Shown here: one piece after another, positions 45,057-54,844 of the stretch
Numbering within the stretch: position 1 is the stretch's first letter
Layout: each line of letters starts with the position of its first letter
Source: Massilibacillus massiliensis
GTDB taxonomy: Bacteria > Bacillota > Negativicutes > FLKF01
Reading direction: 5' to 3'
Length of the DNA: 64,000 bases
Assembly: GCF_900086705.1 (NCBI RefSeq)
Contig: NZ_LT575483.1
Location: 941,709 to 1,005,708, forward strand
The notes under the pieces: model-generated
What the model was told of the DNA's origin: nothing
Seen by the model: only the letters and a program-made list of their open reading frames with translations
The model's database searches: none
Translations under genes and position numbers: made by a program

Positions 45057-45155
45057 CGGTTGAGTAGGTTGTTGACTACCTGCTAAATTCATCGCAAGTG
45101 CTGCAATGAATTTAGCAAAAACTACTGGTTTGAACTTGCCAATCTCTAACTGCAC
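45027..45155 (-). CDS. Unannotated 42-residue small protein
   Basis: A GTG start at 45155 lies 5 bases after a full AGGAGGTGAT ribosome binding site. Peptide: charged N-terminus (MQLEIGKFKP), amphipathic middle (VVFAKFIAALAMNLAG), polar basic tail (SQQPTQPKRPGESGRF). The stop codon falls in the terminator T-run. No homologue recognised. The overall plan loosely recalls secreted signalling or AgrD-type peptides, but no processing genes are nearby. The codons of the middle part form a strong hairpin (45081-45116). Confidence 0.55.
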   Translation of the reverse strand: MQLEIGKFKPVVFAKFIAALAMNLAGSQQPTQPKRPGESGRF

Positions 45156-45178
45156 GGTATCACCTCCTATTCAGTTAT

Positions 45179-45204
45179 AAGGACGTAGTTGCTGCTGCGT
45201 CCTT
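45179..45204. other. Hairpin just upstream of the small ORF
   Basis: AAGGACG / CGTCCTT with inner AG/CT, 25 bases before the ribosome binding site on the minus strand; T-rich on the plus side. Confidence 0.5.
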
Positions 45205-45232
45205 TATTATTATATCTTAATATTTCCATTTG

Positions 45233-45262
45233 AGACAGCTGAATTTTCGAGCTGTCTTTTTT
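45233..45262 (+). terminator. Plus-strand terminator upstream of tag
   Basis: AGACAGCT / AGCTGTCT and TTTTTT. It could end read-through from the LOG operon or an RNA antisense to the small ORF. Confidence 0.65.
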
Positions 45263-45384
45263 ATATGAATGAGGTAAATTACATCGACAAAATGAACTTC
45301 ATATTTTATAGTAATAGGAACACACACATTTTTCAAATACACATTCTTTATGTCTGGCTATTAAAATTTGGGAGGATTTGCGAT

Positions 45385-45954
45385 ATGACAAATGAGATTA
45401 TCCGCTGTGATTGGGCATTAAAAAACAAACTGGAAGAAGAATATCATGATACAGTATGGGGTATTCCAGTTCATGATGATAGAACACTGTTTAAATTCCT
45501 AATCTTAGAAAGTAAACAAGCTGGATTAAGCTGGTCAACCATTTTAGCAAAAATGGACACGCTTTGCGCCGCCTTCGATGCCTTTGACCCTGCACGCCTT
45601 ATTCACTATGATGATGAAAAGATCGAGATGCTTTTGCAAAACAGTGGAATCATTAGAAATCGTCAGAAAGTGAACGCCGTAATCACTAATGCCAATGCCT
45701 ACTTTAAACTCTGTGAAGAATTCGGCTCATTCGATCATTACTTGTGGTCTTATGTCAAGCATCGCCCTGTCATCAATGCTTGGACGCGAATAGATGAGGT
45801 CCCTGCGAGTACACCGCTCTCCGATACGATCAGCAAGGATCTGAAAAAACGTGGGTTCAAGTTCGTTGGCACCACTACAATTTACGCATTTATGCAAGCC
45901 ATCGGAATGGTAAATGATCACTTAACTTCTTGTGCCTTTTATCATCGTTCATAA
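45385..45954 (+). CDS. tag: DNA-3-methyladenine glycosylase I
   Basis: About 189 residues. RCDWALKNKLEEEYHDTVWGIPVHDDRTLFKFLILESKQAGLSW (in pieces RCDWA, YHDTVWG, ESKQAGLSW) and KRGFKFVGTTTIYAFMQAIGMVNDH are diagnostic of Tag. It removes 3-methyladenine from alkylated DNA. The zinc ligands Cys (RCDW) and C-terminal HLTSCAFYH are present. ATG at 45385 has GGGAGG upstream; the 40-codon extension is rejected. Confidence 0.95.
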   Translation: MTNEIIRCDWALKNKLEEEYHDTVWGIPVHDDRTLFKFLILESKQAGLSWSTILAKMDTLCAAFDAFDPARLIHYDDEKIEMLLQNSGIIRNRQKVNAVITNANAYFKLCEEFGSFDHYLWSYVKHRPVINAWTRIDEVPASTPLSDTISKDLKKRGFKFVGTTTIYAFMQAIGMVNDHLTSCAFYHRS

Positions 45955-45982
45955 TCTTAAAACGAAGCTAAACTTATAAAAT

Positions 45983-46026
45983 AAAAAGAGAATCATTACG
46001 CAATGAAACGTAATGATTCTCTTTTT
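45983..46026. terminator. Terminator after tag
   Basis: AAAAAGAGAATCATTACG and complement around an 8-base loop; convergent with the nucleotidase gene. Confidence 0.9.
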
Positions 46027-46163
46027 ATTTTATTTAGCATGCAAAAAAATTTTTCATCCAAATCTATTATCAATTTATATAAAAATTCATTTTAATCTCT
46101 ATTCATTCACGAGCCTGATTTTTCTTTACAATCTTACAAACATACTATGCCAACGAACGAATG

Positions 46164-47075
46164 TTATGCCTGTTTATAAGGTACTCTTGCCGAAGGCACG
46201 ATCTTTGATACTGCATCAATATGTATCGGCTGATCATCAAAGAATATATTTGCACCAAAGGCCTTCAGCACTTCACCCTTTTCGATCCCGCCCAGGAAGA
46301 AGACTTCATCAATACGAATATTCCATGCACGTAAGGTTCTGATCACGCGTTCATGTGCAGGTGCAGGTGCATTTCTTGCCGTGACAAGCGCAGTTCGGAT
46401 CGGAGCATCTTTAGGATCGAAGTTTGCTTGCAGATACGAGATCGTTTTCACAAGTTTCGCAAACGGTCCCTCTGGTAAAGGATTTTGTGCATTTACCTTT
46501 TCATGTTCAGCAAATGCTGGCAGTCCCTGACTTTTGTATATACGCTCTGATTCATCAGAAAATAGGACGGCATCACCATCAAAAGCTATTTTTATCTGCT
46601 TTATAGCGTCTGTTTCATCGAACTGCATATCTTTCTGTGTACAAATTAGACCAGCCGCGATGTTCGCATTAATTGCTTTCTGCACATCTTCTTCATTTGC
46701 AGATAAAAATAAATCTGTTTTGAAAGCATCAAGATAAGGCGCTATTGAATTTCCACCAACAAGTGCAGCACGGCTAATATCTAATCCATAATGTTCGATT
46801 GAGTTAAAGATTCGCAGACTTGTATCCGCGCTATTTCTAGACATAATGATGATTTCGGTCAATCTTCTACCTTCAACTAAAGCGTTCAATTTATGCAAAG
46901 CCTTAATAAGCGGGAAACCCGCCCCTGGCTTTAATACATCGTTTTCATGTTCTATTTGATACGCTGAATATGCCTCCAGCCCTTGACCTTCATAAATTTC
47001 ATTTTCTTCTTCCAGGTCAAAAAGAGCCCGTGAAGAAATCCCAATCACAAGCGTATTCGAAAGATCTAAAGCCAT
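46164..47075 (-). CDS. Cytosolic 5'-nucleotidase (PF06189-type)
   Basis: About 303 residues. LVIGISSRALFDLEEEN replaces the usual DxDxT-like start of HAD enzymes, as typical for this family; VGGNSIAPYL, IAFDGDAVLFSDESE and FFLGGIEKGEVLKAFGANIFFDDQ are family motifs. It releases phosphate from nucleotides. ATG at 47075 has AGGAG 9 bases upstream; the ATG at 47084 directly abuts that site. Confidence 0.85.
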   Translation of the reverse strand: MALDLSNTLVIGISSRALFDLEEENEIYEGQGLEAYSAYQIEHENDVLKPGAGFPLIKALHKLNALVEGRRLTEIIIMSRNSADTSLRIFNSIEHYGLDISRAALVGGNSIAPYLDAFKTDLFLSANEEDVQKAINANIAAGLICTQKDMQFDETDAIKQIKIAFDGDAVLFSDESERIYKSQGLPAFAEHEKVNAQNPLPEGPFAKLVKTISYLQANFDPKDAPIRTALVTARNAPAPAHERVIRTLRAWNIRIDEVFFLGGIEKGEVLKAFGANIFFDDQPIHIDAVSKIVPSARVPYKQA

Positions 47076-47456
47076 ATCACTCATCTCCTGCTTTATCTTT
47101 TGTACGATCTAAGAAAAGTATAATGTATTTTCCTCTATTTAACAATCTAAAGCTTAAACCAAAATTGACGCATCATCTACATTTAAATTGGTAATAATTA
47201 ACTAACTTTCCCTTCTCCATATTATATGTAGACATCCATTTTTCACATGCGCTGGCGGTTCTTCCTGTCCTATTGCTTAATTTTACCTTTGAGCAAAATC
47301 ACTGCACCCAGCAGGACTTTTTGCCTTTTATAAGAATAAATTGACTAAATAGCCAAATATAGAATGATAGCATTGCGAAGTTCACTAAATCTCCGCCACT
47401 TCGTTACACATTTTTCCTACCCAAACTACAACAAATTTAGATGGAGGAACACAAAA
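47076..47456. other. Divergent intergenic region between nucleotidase and diguanylate cyclase
   Basis: No CDS supported. A weak plus-strand promoter candidate is TTGACT (47341-47346) with 17-base spacing. GTCCT...AGGAC with inner TTGCT/AGCAA (about 47269-47325) is an imperfect hairpin; it does not match known c-di-GMP riboswitch motifs. Confidence 0.35.
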
Positions 47457-48599
47457 TTGCTGCAAAATACACCTTATACCTTTTCACAAATCAATCACTG
47501 TGATTACTATAATAGCCATTGGAAAAAAGACGTGAAACTGCTCCTTCTTTATATCGGAATGATTTCGGGTATGACAATTTTAGGGTTGTGGCATGACTTC
47601 ATGCTAATATCCCATGAGCAATCTGCAATAAATAAATTTACCAAACTTTGCTTATATAATTTTAAAGGAGCCACCCTTCTGATCTCACTGCTTTTCGCAT
47701 TATGGCTTGTAAACAATCTAAACAAACAAGCACACCCGCATTATGCGAAATATGTTTTCATCTGGGAGCTATGCATTGTTTTCATCGCTATTTTCTCAAA
47801 CCTAAACCGTCCTCAGACGTATTACCTCACCTCAGTTATCGAAATTCCCGTGATTCTTTCCATGTATTTAATCATTCCTCAATATAAACGGATACTCCGC
47901 ATTCTCCCTCCCATCATATTCAGTGTTTCATTAGCCTGCATCTATATGTTTTATAAAACGTCCCCGCAAATTCTTGGATTTAGCACTTTATATATGGGAC
48001 TGTTCTTTGTAAATTTGATCGGAATTTATTATGCAGATACAATGTATGCAAAAGATTATCAACTTTTTCAGCTTTCAAACATTGATGCGCTCACTAGACT
48101 ATACAATCGGCGATATTTTCAAGAAAAATTACAAGAAAACTGGCTATACTGCCTGCAAAATAAAAAGCCGCTTGCAATTTGTTTATTAGACATTGATTAT
48201 TTTAAAAAATTAAATGATACTTATGGGCATCCATACGGTGATGAGGTCTTGAAAAAAGTAGCTGCTGAATTAGTAAAAAAAACTACACTGCCCAATGCTT
48301 TTGTTGCTCGTTATGGCGGTGAGGAAATTATCGTAAGCGCGACTTCATGTACACTAGATGCAGCTAAAAATCTAGCAGAGACACTCCGTTCAAGCATCGA
48401 ATCCTTAAAGCTCTCTCACGAGACCTCTGAGATTTGTTCGTGGGTTACTGTAAGTATTGGCGTCTCATCTATTATTCCTACCGAAAACACCATGCAAGAA
48501 GTCCTGCTCCAGCAAGCGGATTTAGCATTATATAAAGCCAAAGAGCAAGGAAGAAATCAAGTAATGACTTATATATCTCCTTGTCCCAATGGATCATAG
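47457..48599 (+). CDS. Membrane diguanylate cyclase (GGDEF)
   Basis: About 380 residues: five or six membrane helices (about 25-200), then a GGDEF domain (about 220-380) with LTRLYNRRYF, LLDIDYFKKLNDTYGH and active site RYGGEEI. It should make c-di-GMP. No RxxD inhibitory site five residues before GGEE. The start is TTG at 47457 with GGAGG 9 bases upstream; the ATG at 47364 has none. Overlaps the convergent gene by 31 bases. Confidence 0.88.
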   Translation: MLQNTPYTFSQINHCDYYNSHWKKDVKLLLLYIGMISGMTILGLWHDFMLISHEQSAINKFTKLCLYNFKGATLLISLLFALWLVNNLNKQAHPHYAKYVFIWELCIVFIAIFSNLNRPQTYYLTSVIEIPVILSMYLIIPQYKRILRILPPIIFSVSLACIYMFYKTSPQILGFSTLYMGLFFVNLIGIYYADTMYAKDYQLFQLSNIDALTRLYNRRYFQEKLQENWLYCLQNKKPLAICLLDIDYFKKLNDTYGHPYGDEVLKKVAAELVKKTTLPNAFVARYGGEEIIVSATSCTLDAAKNLAETLRSSIESLKLSHETSEICSWVTVSIGVSSIIPTENTMQEVLLQQADLALYKAKEQGRNQVMTYISPCPNGS

Positions 48600-49957
48600 G
48601 TTCTGAAATAATCATAAGGATAACCTTCATACAAATTTACATATTTTAATTGACGTTTATCTTTATTAAGAATTTCCAAATAATTCATCTGTTTTGTTGT
48701 AGGCATAAAAGTAGGCGTAATGGTAATCTCTTTTTCAGTACCATCTTTGTCACGTAAAGTAAACACAACTTGATGTCCCGCAAACTCCGTTTCCATCAAG
48801 GTTTGATAAAAATACATTCCTTCAGTTGCTTTCCCATTTATTGCAACAAGCTGGTCGCCTGCGGATACATCATGCAACTCTTTAAAATCATCTCGATCAA
48901 CGGATGTGATAAAATAAGGCGCTGTACTCCAATTCGCTCTTCCTTCTTGCTCTGTTGAATTATTTTTAGGCGTCATGTCCCATTTCAATCCATAGGAATA
49001 TGTCCCATATAAATCGGTATATACATTTCTTAAATAATACGCCCACATATTTAGTTCATATTGCCCCTGACTATGTAATTTATCCGACGGTTTCATCGAT
49101 TCATAGTTTATAGAATTGAGTCTCGTATAGCTTACACCAGTATACTTATCCGTCACAGTACTGTAATGATATATTTTTTTGAATAAATTTAAACTTACAA
49201 GTGTACCATCTTTTTCTTCTTTTAATTCTGACCATATATAGGGATACATATAGGTCTCATATATATGGTTTGTATCCTCAAATGATCCCGTTGTCCAATC
49301 ATTTGAAAACTTTGCATGATAATAATCGCTATTGCTGAATTTTCCTAAAGGATAATAATTTGCTTGATAAATTAAAGCTGGCGCAATATCTGCTGGCTTT
49401 TTATTCGGAATAAAAATTCTAAATTCTGTCGCTTTATCGACTCTTTTTACATATTCCTTGGCATCATCTATTGCATGCACAGAAGCAATAAATTTTAACG
49501 ACTGTAATGCAGTACGCTTGATATCTTTGTTATCAATTTTTCCATTACTCAAATGCATACGAACAGATGCGGTCTGGACCTTCTGCAACTGCTCTTCCAA
49601 TTCGACTGAAACCTTGTACCATTTTTCCTGCAATCCCGGAGGTAAAGGATCCTTTCTCGCTTCTTCCATGATCGTTAATGGATAACTGGTTCCATCCAAA
49701 ATTAAATCTACATTCATATTTTCACTATTTGCTCGGCTGGTAGCTATGCGCAGAGCACTATATTGTTCCCCATCTGCTTTAAAAATCCGATTAAATTCAA
49801 CGGCAGGATCTTCGCCAATTCTCCCTGCATAAAGAATAACCGTGCCATCATTTTGCACATACTCAAAGACCTCAGGCAAATATTCCTTAGCAAACCCAAT
49901 TTGCAAAATAAAACATAACATTAAACACAAGACTGAGCTCACACATTTTTTTACCAT
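48569..49957 (-). CDS. Secreted protein with C-terminal PDZ-like domain, unknown function
   Basis: 462 residues. Signal peptide (cleavage near QIGFAKEY). Residues about 25-330 are unrecognised, rich in Tyr, Trp and Asn. About 355-430 reads ELHDVSAGDQLVAINGKATEG ... VVFTLRDKDGTEKEITITP, a PDZ-like repeat without a protease. ATG follows AGAGGTG. Exported role, possibly a scaffold or regulator of envelope proteolysis (inference). Confidence 0.65.
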   Translation of the reverse strand: MVKKCVSSVLCLMLCFILQIGFAKEYLPEVFEYVQNDGTVILYAGRIGEDPAVEFNRIFKADGEQYSALRIATSRANSENMNVDLILDGTSYPLTIMEEARKDPLPPGLQEKWYKVSVELEEQLQKVQTASVRMHLSNGKIDNKDIKRTALQSLKFIASVHAIDDAKEYVKRVDKATEFRIFIPNKKPADIAPALIYQANYYPLGKFSNSDYYHAKFSNDWTTGSFEDTNHIYETYMYPYIWSELKEEKDGTLVSLNLFKKIYHYSTVTDKYTGVSYTRLNSINYESMKPSDKLHSQGQYELNMWAYYLRNVYTDLYGTYSYGLKWDMTPKNNSTEQEGRANWSTAPYFITSVDRDDFKELHDVSAGDQLVAINGKATEGMYFYQTLMETEFAGHQVVFTLRDKDGTEKEITITPTFMPTTKQMNYLEILNKDKRQLKYVNLYEGYPYDYFRTYDPLGQGDI

Positions 49958-50045
49958 AACACACCTCTTTCCATATTTTATTATATTTCTCTATCATCAA
50001 AGAAAAACCTACCAGATGAATACATCATTTGCTAGATTTTGACGA

Positions 50046-50087
50046 AAAAGGCATAACTAGCAGATACAAATACTAGTTATGCCTTTT
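50046..50087. terminator. Terminator downstream of fumC
   Basis: AAAAGGCATAACTAG and complement; T-rich on both sides. Confidence 0.88.
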
Positions 50088-50145
50088 CTATGCACATCAA
50101 TGGAATAATTCTATTGATGCTAAATTTTATTTGTCAGCTAAACAA

Positions 50146-51531
50146 TCACTCAGGCTTTATCAGATGATTTACATCCATGTAACGATCATAATCAGCTTCG
50201 TTCACGTACCCGAGTGCTAATGCAGATTCTTTTAATGTGATGCCCTCTTTGGCAGCTTTTTTGGCTATTTCAGCCGATTTATCATAGCCGATTAAAGGAA
50301 CTAACCCGGTAACTAAAATAAGGGATTGATGTAAATGATGGTGTATCGTTTGCAAATTAGGTTCGATGCCAACAGCACAGTTATGATTAAATGAATTTAT
50401 GCTATCACTCAATAATCTTATGCTTTGGATCAGATTATACGCGATAACTGGCATAAATACATTCAATTGGAAATTCCCTTGACTAGCCGCAAAACCGATG
50501 GTTGTATCATTGCCAAAAACCTGGGTGACAACCATCGTGAGTGCCTCTGCTTGCGTTGGATTTACTTTGGACGGCATGATAGAGCTGCCAGGTTCATTCG
50601 CCGGAATCGTGATTTCACCAATTCCACAGCGCGGGCCGCTGGCCAGCCAACGTACATCATTGGCTATCTTCATCAGATCAGCTGCTAGCGCTTTTAGCAA
50701 ACCATGCACAGCAACAAGTTCATCTTTACTGGACAAAGCTTGAAATTTATTCGGCGCCGTTTGAAAGTTTTCCTTTGTTAATTTACTAATTTCAGCTGCA
50801 ACTTTTACAGCAAACTCCGGATGAGTGTTAATGCCGGTACCTACAGCGGTTCCCCCCATGGCTAAATCACGTAAAAACTCGACTCCGGCCAGCAGCATTT
50901 CTTTGTTTCGTTTTAACATCCTTACCCAGCCACTGATTTCTTGTCCCAAAGTTAACGGCGTAGCATCCATGAGATGGGTACGTCCTATTTTTACAACGTC
51001 CATATACGCTGACGACTTTGCTTCTAATGTAGTAATTAAGCCATCAATCGCTGGAAACAAATTCTTTTTGATTAGCGTCAAACCAACAACATGAAGTGAC
51101 GTTGGAAATATATCATTTGAACTTTGCGAACGGTTAACGTGATCGTTCGGATGAATATCGATAGGATTTCCCTCTTCTGCTAGGATTTGCATTGCCCGAT
51201 GGGCAATCACTTCATTCGCGTTCATGTTAAACTGTGTTCCGCTTCCAGTCTGCCACACCGCCAAAGGAAAATGTGCATCCAGTTTGCCAGCTTCTATTTC
51301 ATCACACGCTTTTATAATCGCATCTGCACGAACAGCATCAATTAATTTTAATTCTTTATTCACATGAGCGGCAGCAGATTTTAAAATGGCAAAAATATGT
51401 ACCAATTCTATCGGTATTTTTTCAGTGCCAATTTGAAAATTTTCATAGCTGCGTTGTGTTTGAGCGCCCCATAATTTATCGACCGGTACCTTAATTTCTC
51501 CAATAGAGTCTTTTTCTACGCGATATTCCAA
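50146..51531 (-). CDS. fumC: Class II fumarate hydratase FumC
   Basis: About 461 residues. WQTGSGTQFNMNANEV, HPNDHVNRSQSSNDIFPT and GSSIMPSKVNPTQ are the three substrate-binding regions of the fumarase/aspartase superfamily; the last is the fumarase signature. It hydrates fumarate to malate without Fe-S. TTG at 51531 fits AAGGGGTGG and gives the family N-terminus MEYRVEKDS; GTG at 51540 is inside the site. Confidence 0.95.
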   Translation of the reverse strand: MEYRVEKDSIGEIKVPVDKLWGAQTQRSYENFQIGTEKIPIELVHIFAILKSAAAHVNKELKLIDAVRADAIIKACDEIEAGKLDAHFPLAVWQTGSGTQFNMNANEVIAHRAMQILAEEGNPIDIHPNDHVNRSQSSNDIFPTSLHVVGLTLIKKNLFPAIDGLITTLEAKSSAYMDVVKIGRTHLMDATPLTLGQEISGWVRMLKRNKEMLLAGVEFLRDLAMGGTAVGTGINTHPEFAVKVAAEISKLTKENFQTAPNKFQALSSKDELVAVHGLLKALAADLMKIANDVRWLASGPRCGIGEITIPANEPGSSIMPSKVNPTQAEALTMVVTQVFGNDTTIGFAASQGNFQLNVFMPVIAYNLIQSIRLLSDSINSFNHNCAVGIEPNLQTIHHHLHQSLILVTGLVPLIGYDKSAEIAKKAAKEGITLKESALALGYVNEADYDRYMDVNHLIKPE

Positions 51532-51950
51532 AATAACCACCCCTTAAATAAATTTATTTTTAGATTCATCAGAAACTAAACTTCTTACTAAGTTTACAAA
51601 TTCTCATACAGAAACAAAATTCCTGCTAAATCAATGTAATTTTTTACACCAATAAACAAGCTTTCACGTGTTATTTTGCGAAATTCACTGCTCCGTCGCT
51701 TTGAATCCGCTGAAAAATTATCATACTGGATTGTCTATTAAATTTTACAATTGAAAATTTATGCTTCCAGCTTTTCATCTCATCATCAGTTTCAACAAAA
51801 GCATCTAAATTATACGCTATCAACAATTTTTCCTATACACCCCTCAGATAGCATGCCGCATTTTCTACAAATCCTTTTACAATATCTGTTGCAGAGTCTG
51901 CAAAAAACGTTATGTAATGTACACAATCCCCTTCTTTATATCCTTACAAT

Positions 51951-51995
51951 AAAAAACTCTGAACAACAATCTAATTCCTTAGAAGTTGCCCAGAG
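51951..51995 (-). terminator. Probable terminator of the glucarate operon
   Basis: Minus strand CTCTG-CAAC ... GTTG-CAGAG followed by TTTTTTATTG, about 65 bases after gudD. The rest of 51532-52060 shows no supported gene; an open plus-strand frame at 51751-52029 has no ribosome binding site and poor composition. Confidence 0.55.
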
Positions 51996-52060
51996 CAAAT
52001 TTATATCCTTATTCATAAATATTAGATAGAAAGAATCATGCATTCATCTTTTGGTTTTTA

Positions 52061-53407
52061 TCAACGGACGAGGCAAGGACGCTTCGGATCAAACTTCCAG
52101 CCCGGGATTAAACATTGCATAGCTCTGGCATCATCACGCGCCCCAAGGTTATGTTTCAAATAAAAATCATGTGCCGCTTCAATTCTTGCCATATCGATCT
52201 CAATGCCAAGACCCGGCTGCTCCGTCACTTTGATCTTGCCATTGACAATCGGCATTGGTTCTTTGGTCAGACGTTCCGTGTTTTCCTGCCAAATCCAATG
52301 CGTATCCAGCGCTGTGATATCACCGGGTGCTGCCGCCCCGCACTGTGCAACCATAGCCAGCGATATATCAAAATGATTGTTAGAATGTGCGCCCCACGTC
52401 AGCCCCCATGCATTGCAGAGCTGTGCTACGCGTATCGCTCCCTGCATCGTCCAGAAATGTGGATCCGCCAGTGGGATATCAACCGAATGCAAAACCATCG
52501 AATGTCCCATCTGCCGCCAATCCGTTGCGATCATATTCGTTGCAGTCGGCAGCCCCGTTGCCTTTCTGAATTCCGCCATGATTTCCCGGCCGGAATAACC
52601 ATTTTCCGCACCACAAGGATCTTCCGCATAAGTTAAGACATCGGTTTTGTTCTTACAAAGACGGATAGCCTCCTCCAAAGTCCAGGCACCGTTAGGGTCC
52701 AGCGTTATTCTGGCATCCGGAAAAGCTTTTTTCAAAGCGGTTACCGCTTCAATTTCTTCATCTCCGGATAAAACACCACCTTTTAATTTAAAATTTTTAA
52801 ATCCATAACGTTCATAGGATGCCTGTGCCAGTTCTACAACAGCTTCCGGCGTCAGCGCTTCTTCATGCCGTAGACGCAGCCAAGCATCTTTTTCATGTTC
52901 TTCGCTAAAATACGGCAAATCTGTCTTTTTGCGATCACCAACATAGAAAAGGTAGCCCAAAAATTCTACTTCGTCACGTTGCCGACCGGTACCTAACAAC
53001 TCGGCTGCCGGAACACCGAGATATTTTCCTAATAAATCAAGACAAGCGGCTTCAATCGCGGTAACTGCATGAATCATTGTCCGCAGATCAAAGGTCTGCA
53101 ATCCGCGCCCGCCGTCATCGCGATCCTTAAAGGCTTCCCGAACATCATTTAAGATATGATTATAAATGGCAATTGGACGCCCAACAACCAATTCTCTTGC
53201 ATCTTCCAGTGTCTTGCGAATTTTTTCACCGCCCGGAACCTCTCCAGCTCCGGTATGCCCCGCACTATCCGTCAAGATCACAACATTCCGGGTGAAGAAA
53301 ACACCATGCGCACCACTGAGATTGAGCAACATGCTGTCACGACCAGCAACCGGAATCACTTTCATATCTTTTATCATCGGTGAGCTTTCTTTACGATTGA
53401 TATCCAT
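52061..53407 (-). CDS. gudD: Glucarate dehydratase (canonical paralogue)
   Basis: 448 residues, enolase superfamily. FKLKGG (catalytic Lys), LDPNGAW, AEDPCG and NMIATDW (Mg ligands), [11 protein letters not shown] and HSNNHFD (Asp-His dyad) are intact, as is the loop [16 protein letters not shown]. It dehydrates D-glucarate (and L-idarate) to 5-keto-4-deoxy-D-glucarate. ATG follows AAGGAG. Last gene of the operon. Confidence 0.95.
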   Translation of the reverse strand: MDINRKESSPMIKDMKVIPVAGRDSMLLNLSGAHGVFFTRNVVILTDSAGHTGAGEVPGGEKIRKTLEDARELVVGRPIAIYNHILNDVREAFKDRDDGGRGLQTFDLRTMIHAVTAIEAACLDLLGKYLGVPAAELLGTGRQRDEVEFLGYLFYVGDRKKTDLPYFSEEHEKDAWLRLRHEEALTPEAVVELAQASYERYGFKNFKLKGGVLSGDEEIEAVTALKKAFPDARITLDPNGAWTLEEAIRLCKNKTDVLTYAEDPCGAENGYSGREIMAEFRKATGLPTATNMIATDWRQMGHSMVLHSVDIPLADPHFWTMQGAIRVAQLCNAWGLTWGAHSNNHFDISLAMVAQCGAAAPGDITALDTHWIWQENTERLTKEPMPIVNGKIKVTEQPGLGIEIDMARIEAAHDFYLKHNLGARDDARAMQCLIPGWKFDPKRPCLVR

Positions 53408-53437
53408 GATACAACGCTCCTTTTTTGCTTCTATTTT

Positions 53438-54820
53438 TCAGATGGTATGCGTAAATGCTGCTTTTTTTGGATCATACTTCCAGCCGGGAACCAGATATTG
53501 CATCGCCATTGCATCATTTCTGGCACCTTTTCCATATTTCTGATACAATGCATAGGCTTTTTCCACCGCATCCATATCGATTTCAATGCCAAGTCCCGGT
53601 GCCTCCGGTACTTTGACAACGCCGTTTTCCAGCTGCAGCGGGTTCTTCGTCAAATGCTGCGCACCTTCCTGCCATATCCAATGTGTATCAATCGCCGTGA
53701 TTTCACCGGGCGCTGCAGCCGCGGCATGCGTAAACATCGCCAGCGATATATCAAAATGATTGTTAGAATGCGACCCCCAAGTCAGTCCCCATTCATGGCA
53801 GATCTGCGCCACACGGACGGTTCCCTGCATCGTCCAAAAATGTGGATCTGCCAGCGGTATATCCACAGCCTGCAAAGCTATGGTAGGCCCCAGCTGACGC
53901 CAGTCGGTCGCAATCATATTCGTTGCTGTCGGCAAACCCGTTGCCCGCCGAAACTCTGCCATGATTTCACGTCCGGAGTAGCCCGGTTCCGGCCCGCAGG
54001 GATCTTCTGCATAGGCCAAAATATCTGAGCGGCCTTTACACAAGCGGATTGCATCCTCAAGCAGCCAAGCACCATTTGGATCAAGCGTGATTCTGGCGCT
54101 CGGGAAAGCCTTTTTCAGTGCAGCGATAGCTTCAATTTCCGCTTCCCCGCTCATCACACCACCTTTTAATTTAAAATCTTTAAATCCGTATTTTGCCGCA
54201 GCAGCTTGTGCCTGACGAACAATATGTTCCGGTGTCAACGCTTCCTCATGACGAACGCGGTACCATTCATCTTGGCTATCGGCTTCACAAAGATAGGATA
54301 AATCCGTTTTATTTTGATCACCAACATAGAAAAGATACCCCAGCATCCGCACTTCATCTCGATGGCGTCCATCTCCCAAAAGATCCACAACGGGCATCTC
54401 CATATATTTTCCCAAAAGATCAAGCAGCGCCGCTTCAATTGCCGTGATTACATTATCCGTCCGCAGATTGATTTCATGCGGCTGTTTCAGTACAGCTGCC
54501 TCGGATTCGGAAGTTACTTTGTGCACGATATTTTTTGCCTGATTACTACCTTCGCCCAGAACGATTTGACGAATATCACGCAAAATATCACGATAACGTC
54601 CGATTTCTTTCCCCACCACCAGCTCCGTTGATCGTTCCAGTGTCTGACGAATACCTTCACCGCCAGGTACTTCCCCAACACCGGTATGCCCGGCACTGTC
54701 TTTCAAGATAACTAGATTGCGGGTAAATATCGGCGCATGTGCTCCACAAAGATTGAGTAGCATACTATCATGACCTGCTACCGGAATAACATCCATTTTT
54801 GTTACAACTGGCATCGTCAT
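53438..54820 (-). CDS. Glucarate dehydratase-family protein (divergent paralogue)
   Basis: 460 residues, 30 bases upstream of canonical gudD. All catalytic motifs are kept (FKLKGG, DPNGAW, EDPCG, NMIATDW, HSNNHFD), but the [12 protein letters not shown] loop is replaced by a longer segment (about residues 75-110, [17 protein letters not shown]). This part lines the active-site cap, so the substrate range may differ (another aldarate?). GudX-like pairing is known in enterobacteria. ATG follows AGAGGTG. Confidence 0.88.
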   Translation of the reverse strand: MTMPVVTKMDVIPVAGHDSMLLNLCGAHAPIFTRNLVILKDSAGHTGVGEVPGGEGIRQTLERSTELVVGKEIGRYRDILRDIRQIVLGEGSNQAKNIVHKVTSESEAAVLKQPHEINLRTDNVITAIEAALLDLLGKYMEMPVVDLLGDGRHRDEVRMLGYLFYVGDQNKTDLSYLCEADSQDEWYRVRHEEALTPEHIVRQAQAAAAKYGFKDFKLKGGVMSGEAEIEAIAALKKAFPSARITLDPNGAWLLEDAIRLCKGRSDILAYAEDPCGPEPGYSGREIMAEFRRATGLPTATNMIATDWRQLGPTIALQAVDIPLADPHFWTMQGTVRVAQICHEWGLTWGSHSNNHFDISLAMFTHAAAAAPGEITAIDTHWIWQEGAQHLTKNPLQLENGVVKVPEAPGLGIEIDMDAVEKAYALYQKYGKGARNDAMAMQYLVPGWKYDPKKAAFTHTI

Positions 54821-54844
54821 CCAAAATGCACCTCTTTTTTTATT

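Noticed and set aside
45027-45155. AgrD autoinducer peptide
   Set aside because: No Cys and no clear lactone core, no agrB-like gene nearby; kept only as an unknown small protein.
47250-47340. c-di-GMP riboswitch before the GGDEF gene
   Set aside because: The conserved GEMM core motifs are absent; only an imperfect hairpin is present.
51751-52029. 92-codon plus-strand frame
   Set aside because: No ribosome binding site, low-complexity composition, and it overlaps the likely glucarate operon terminator.
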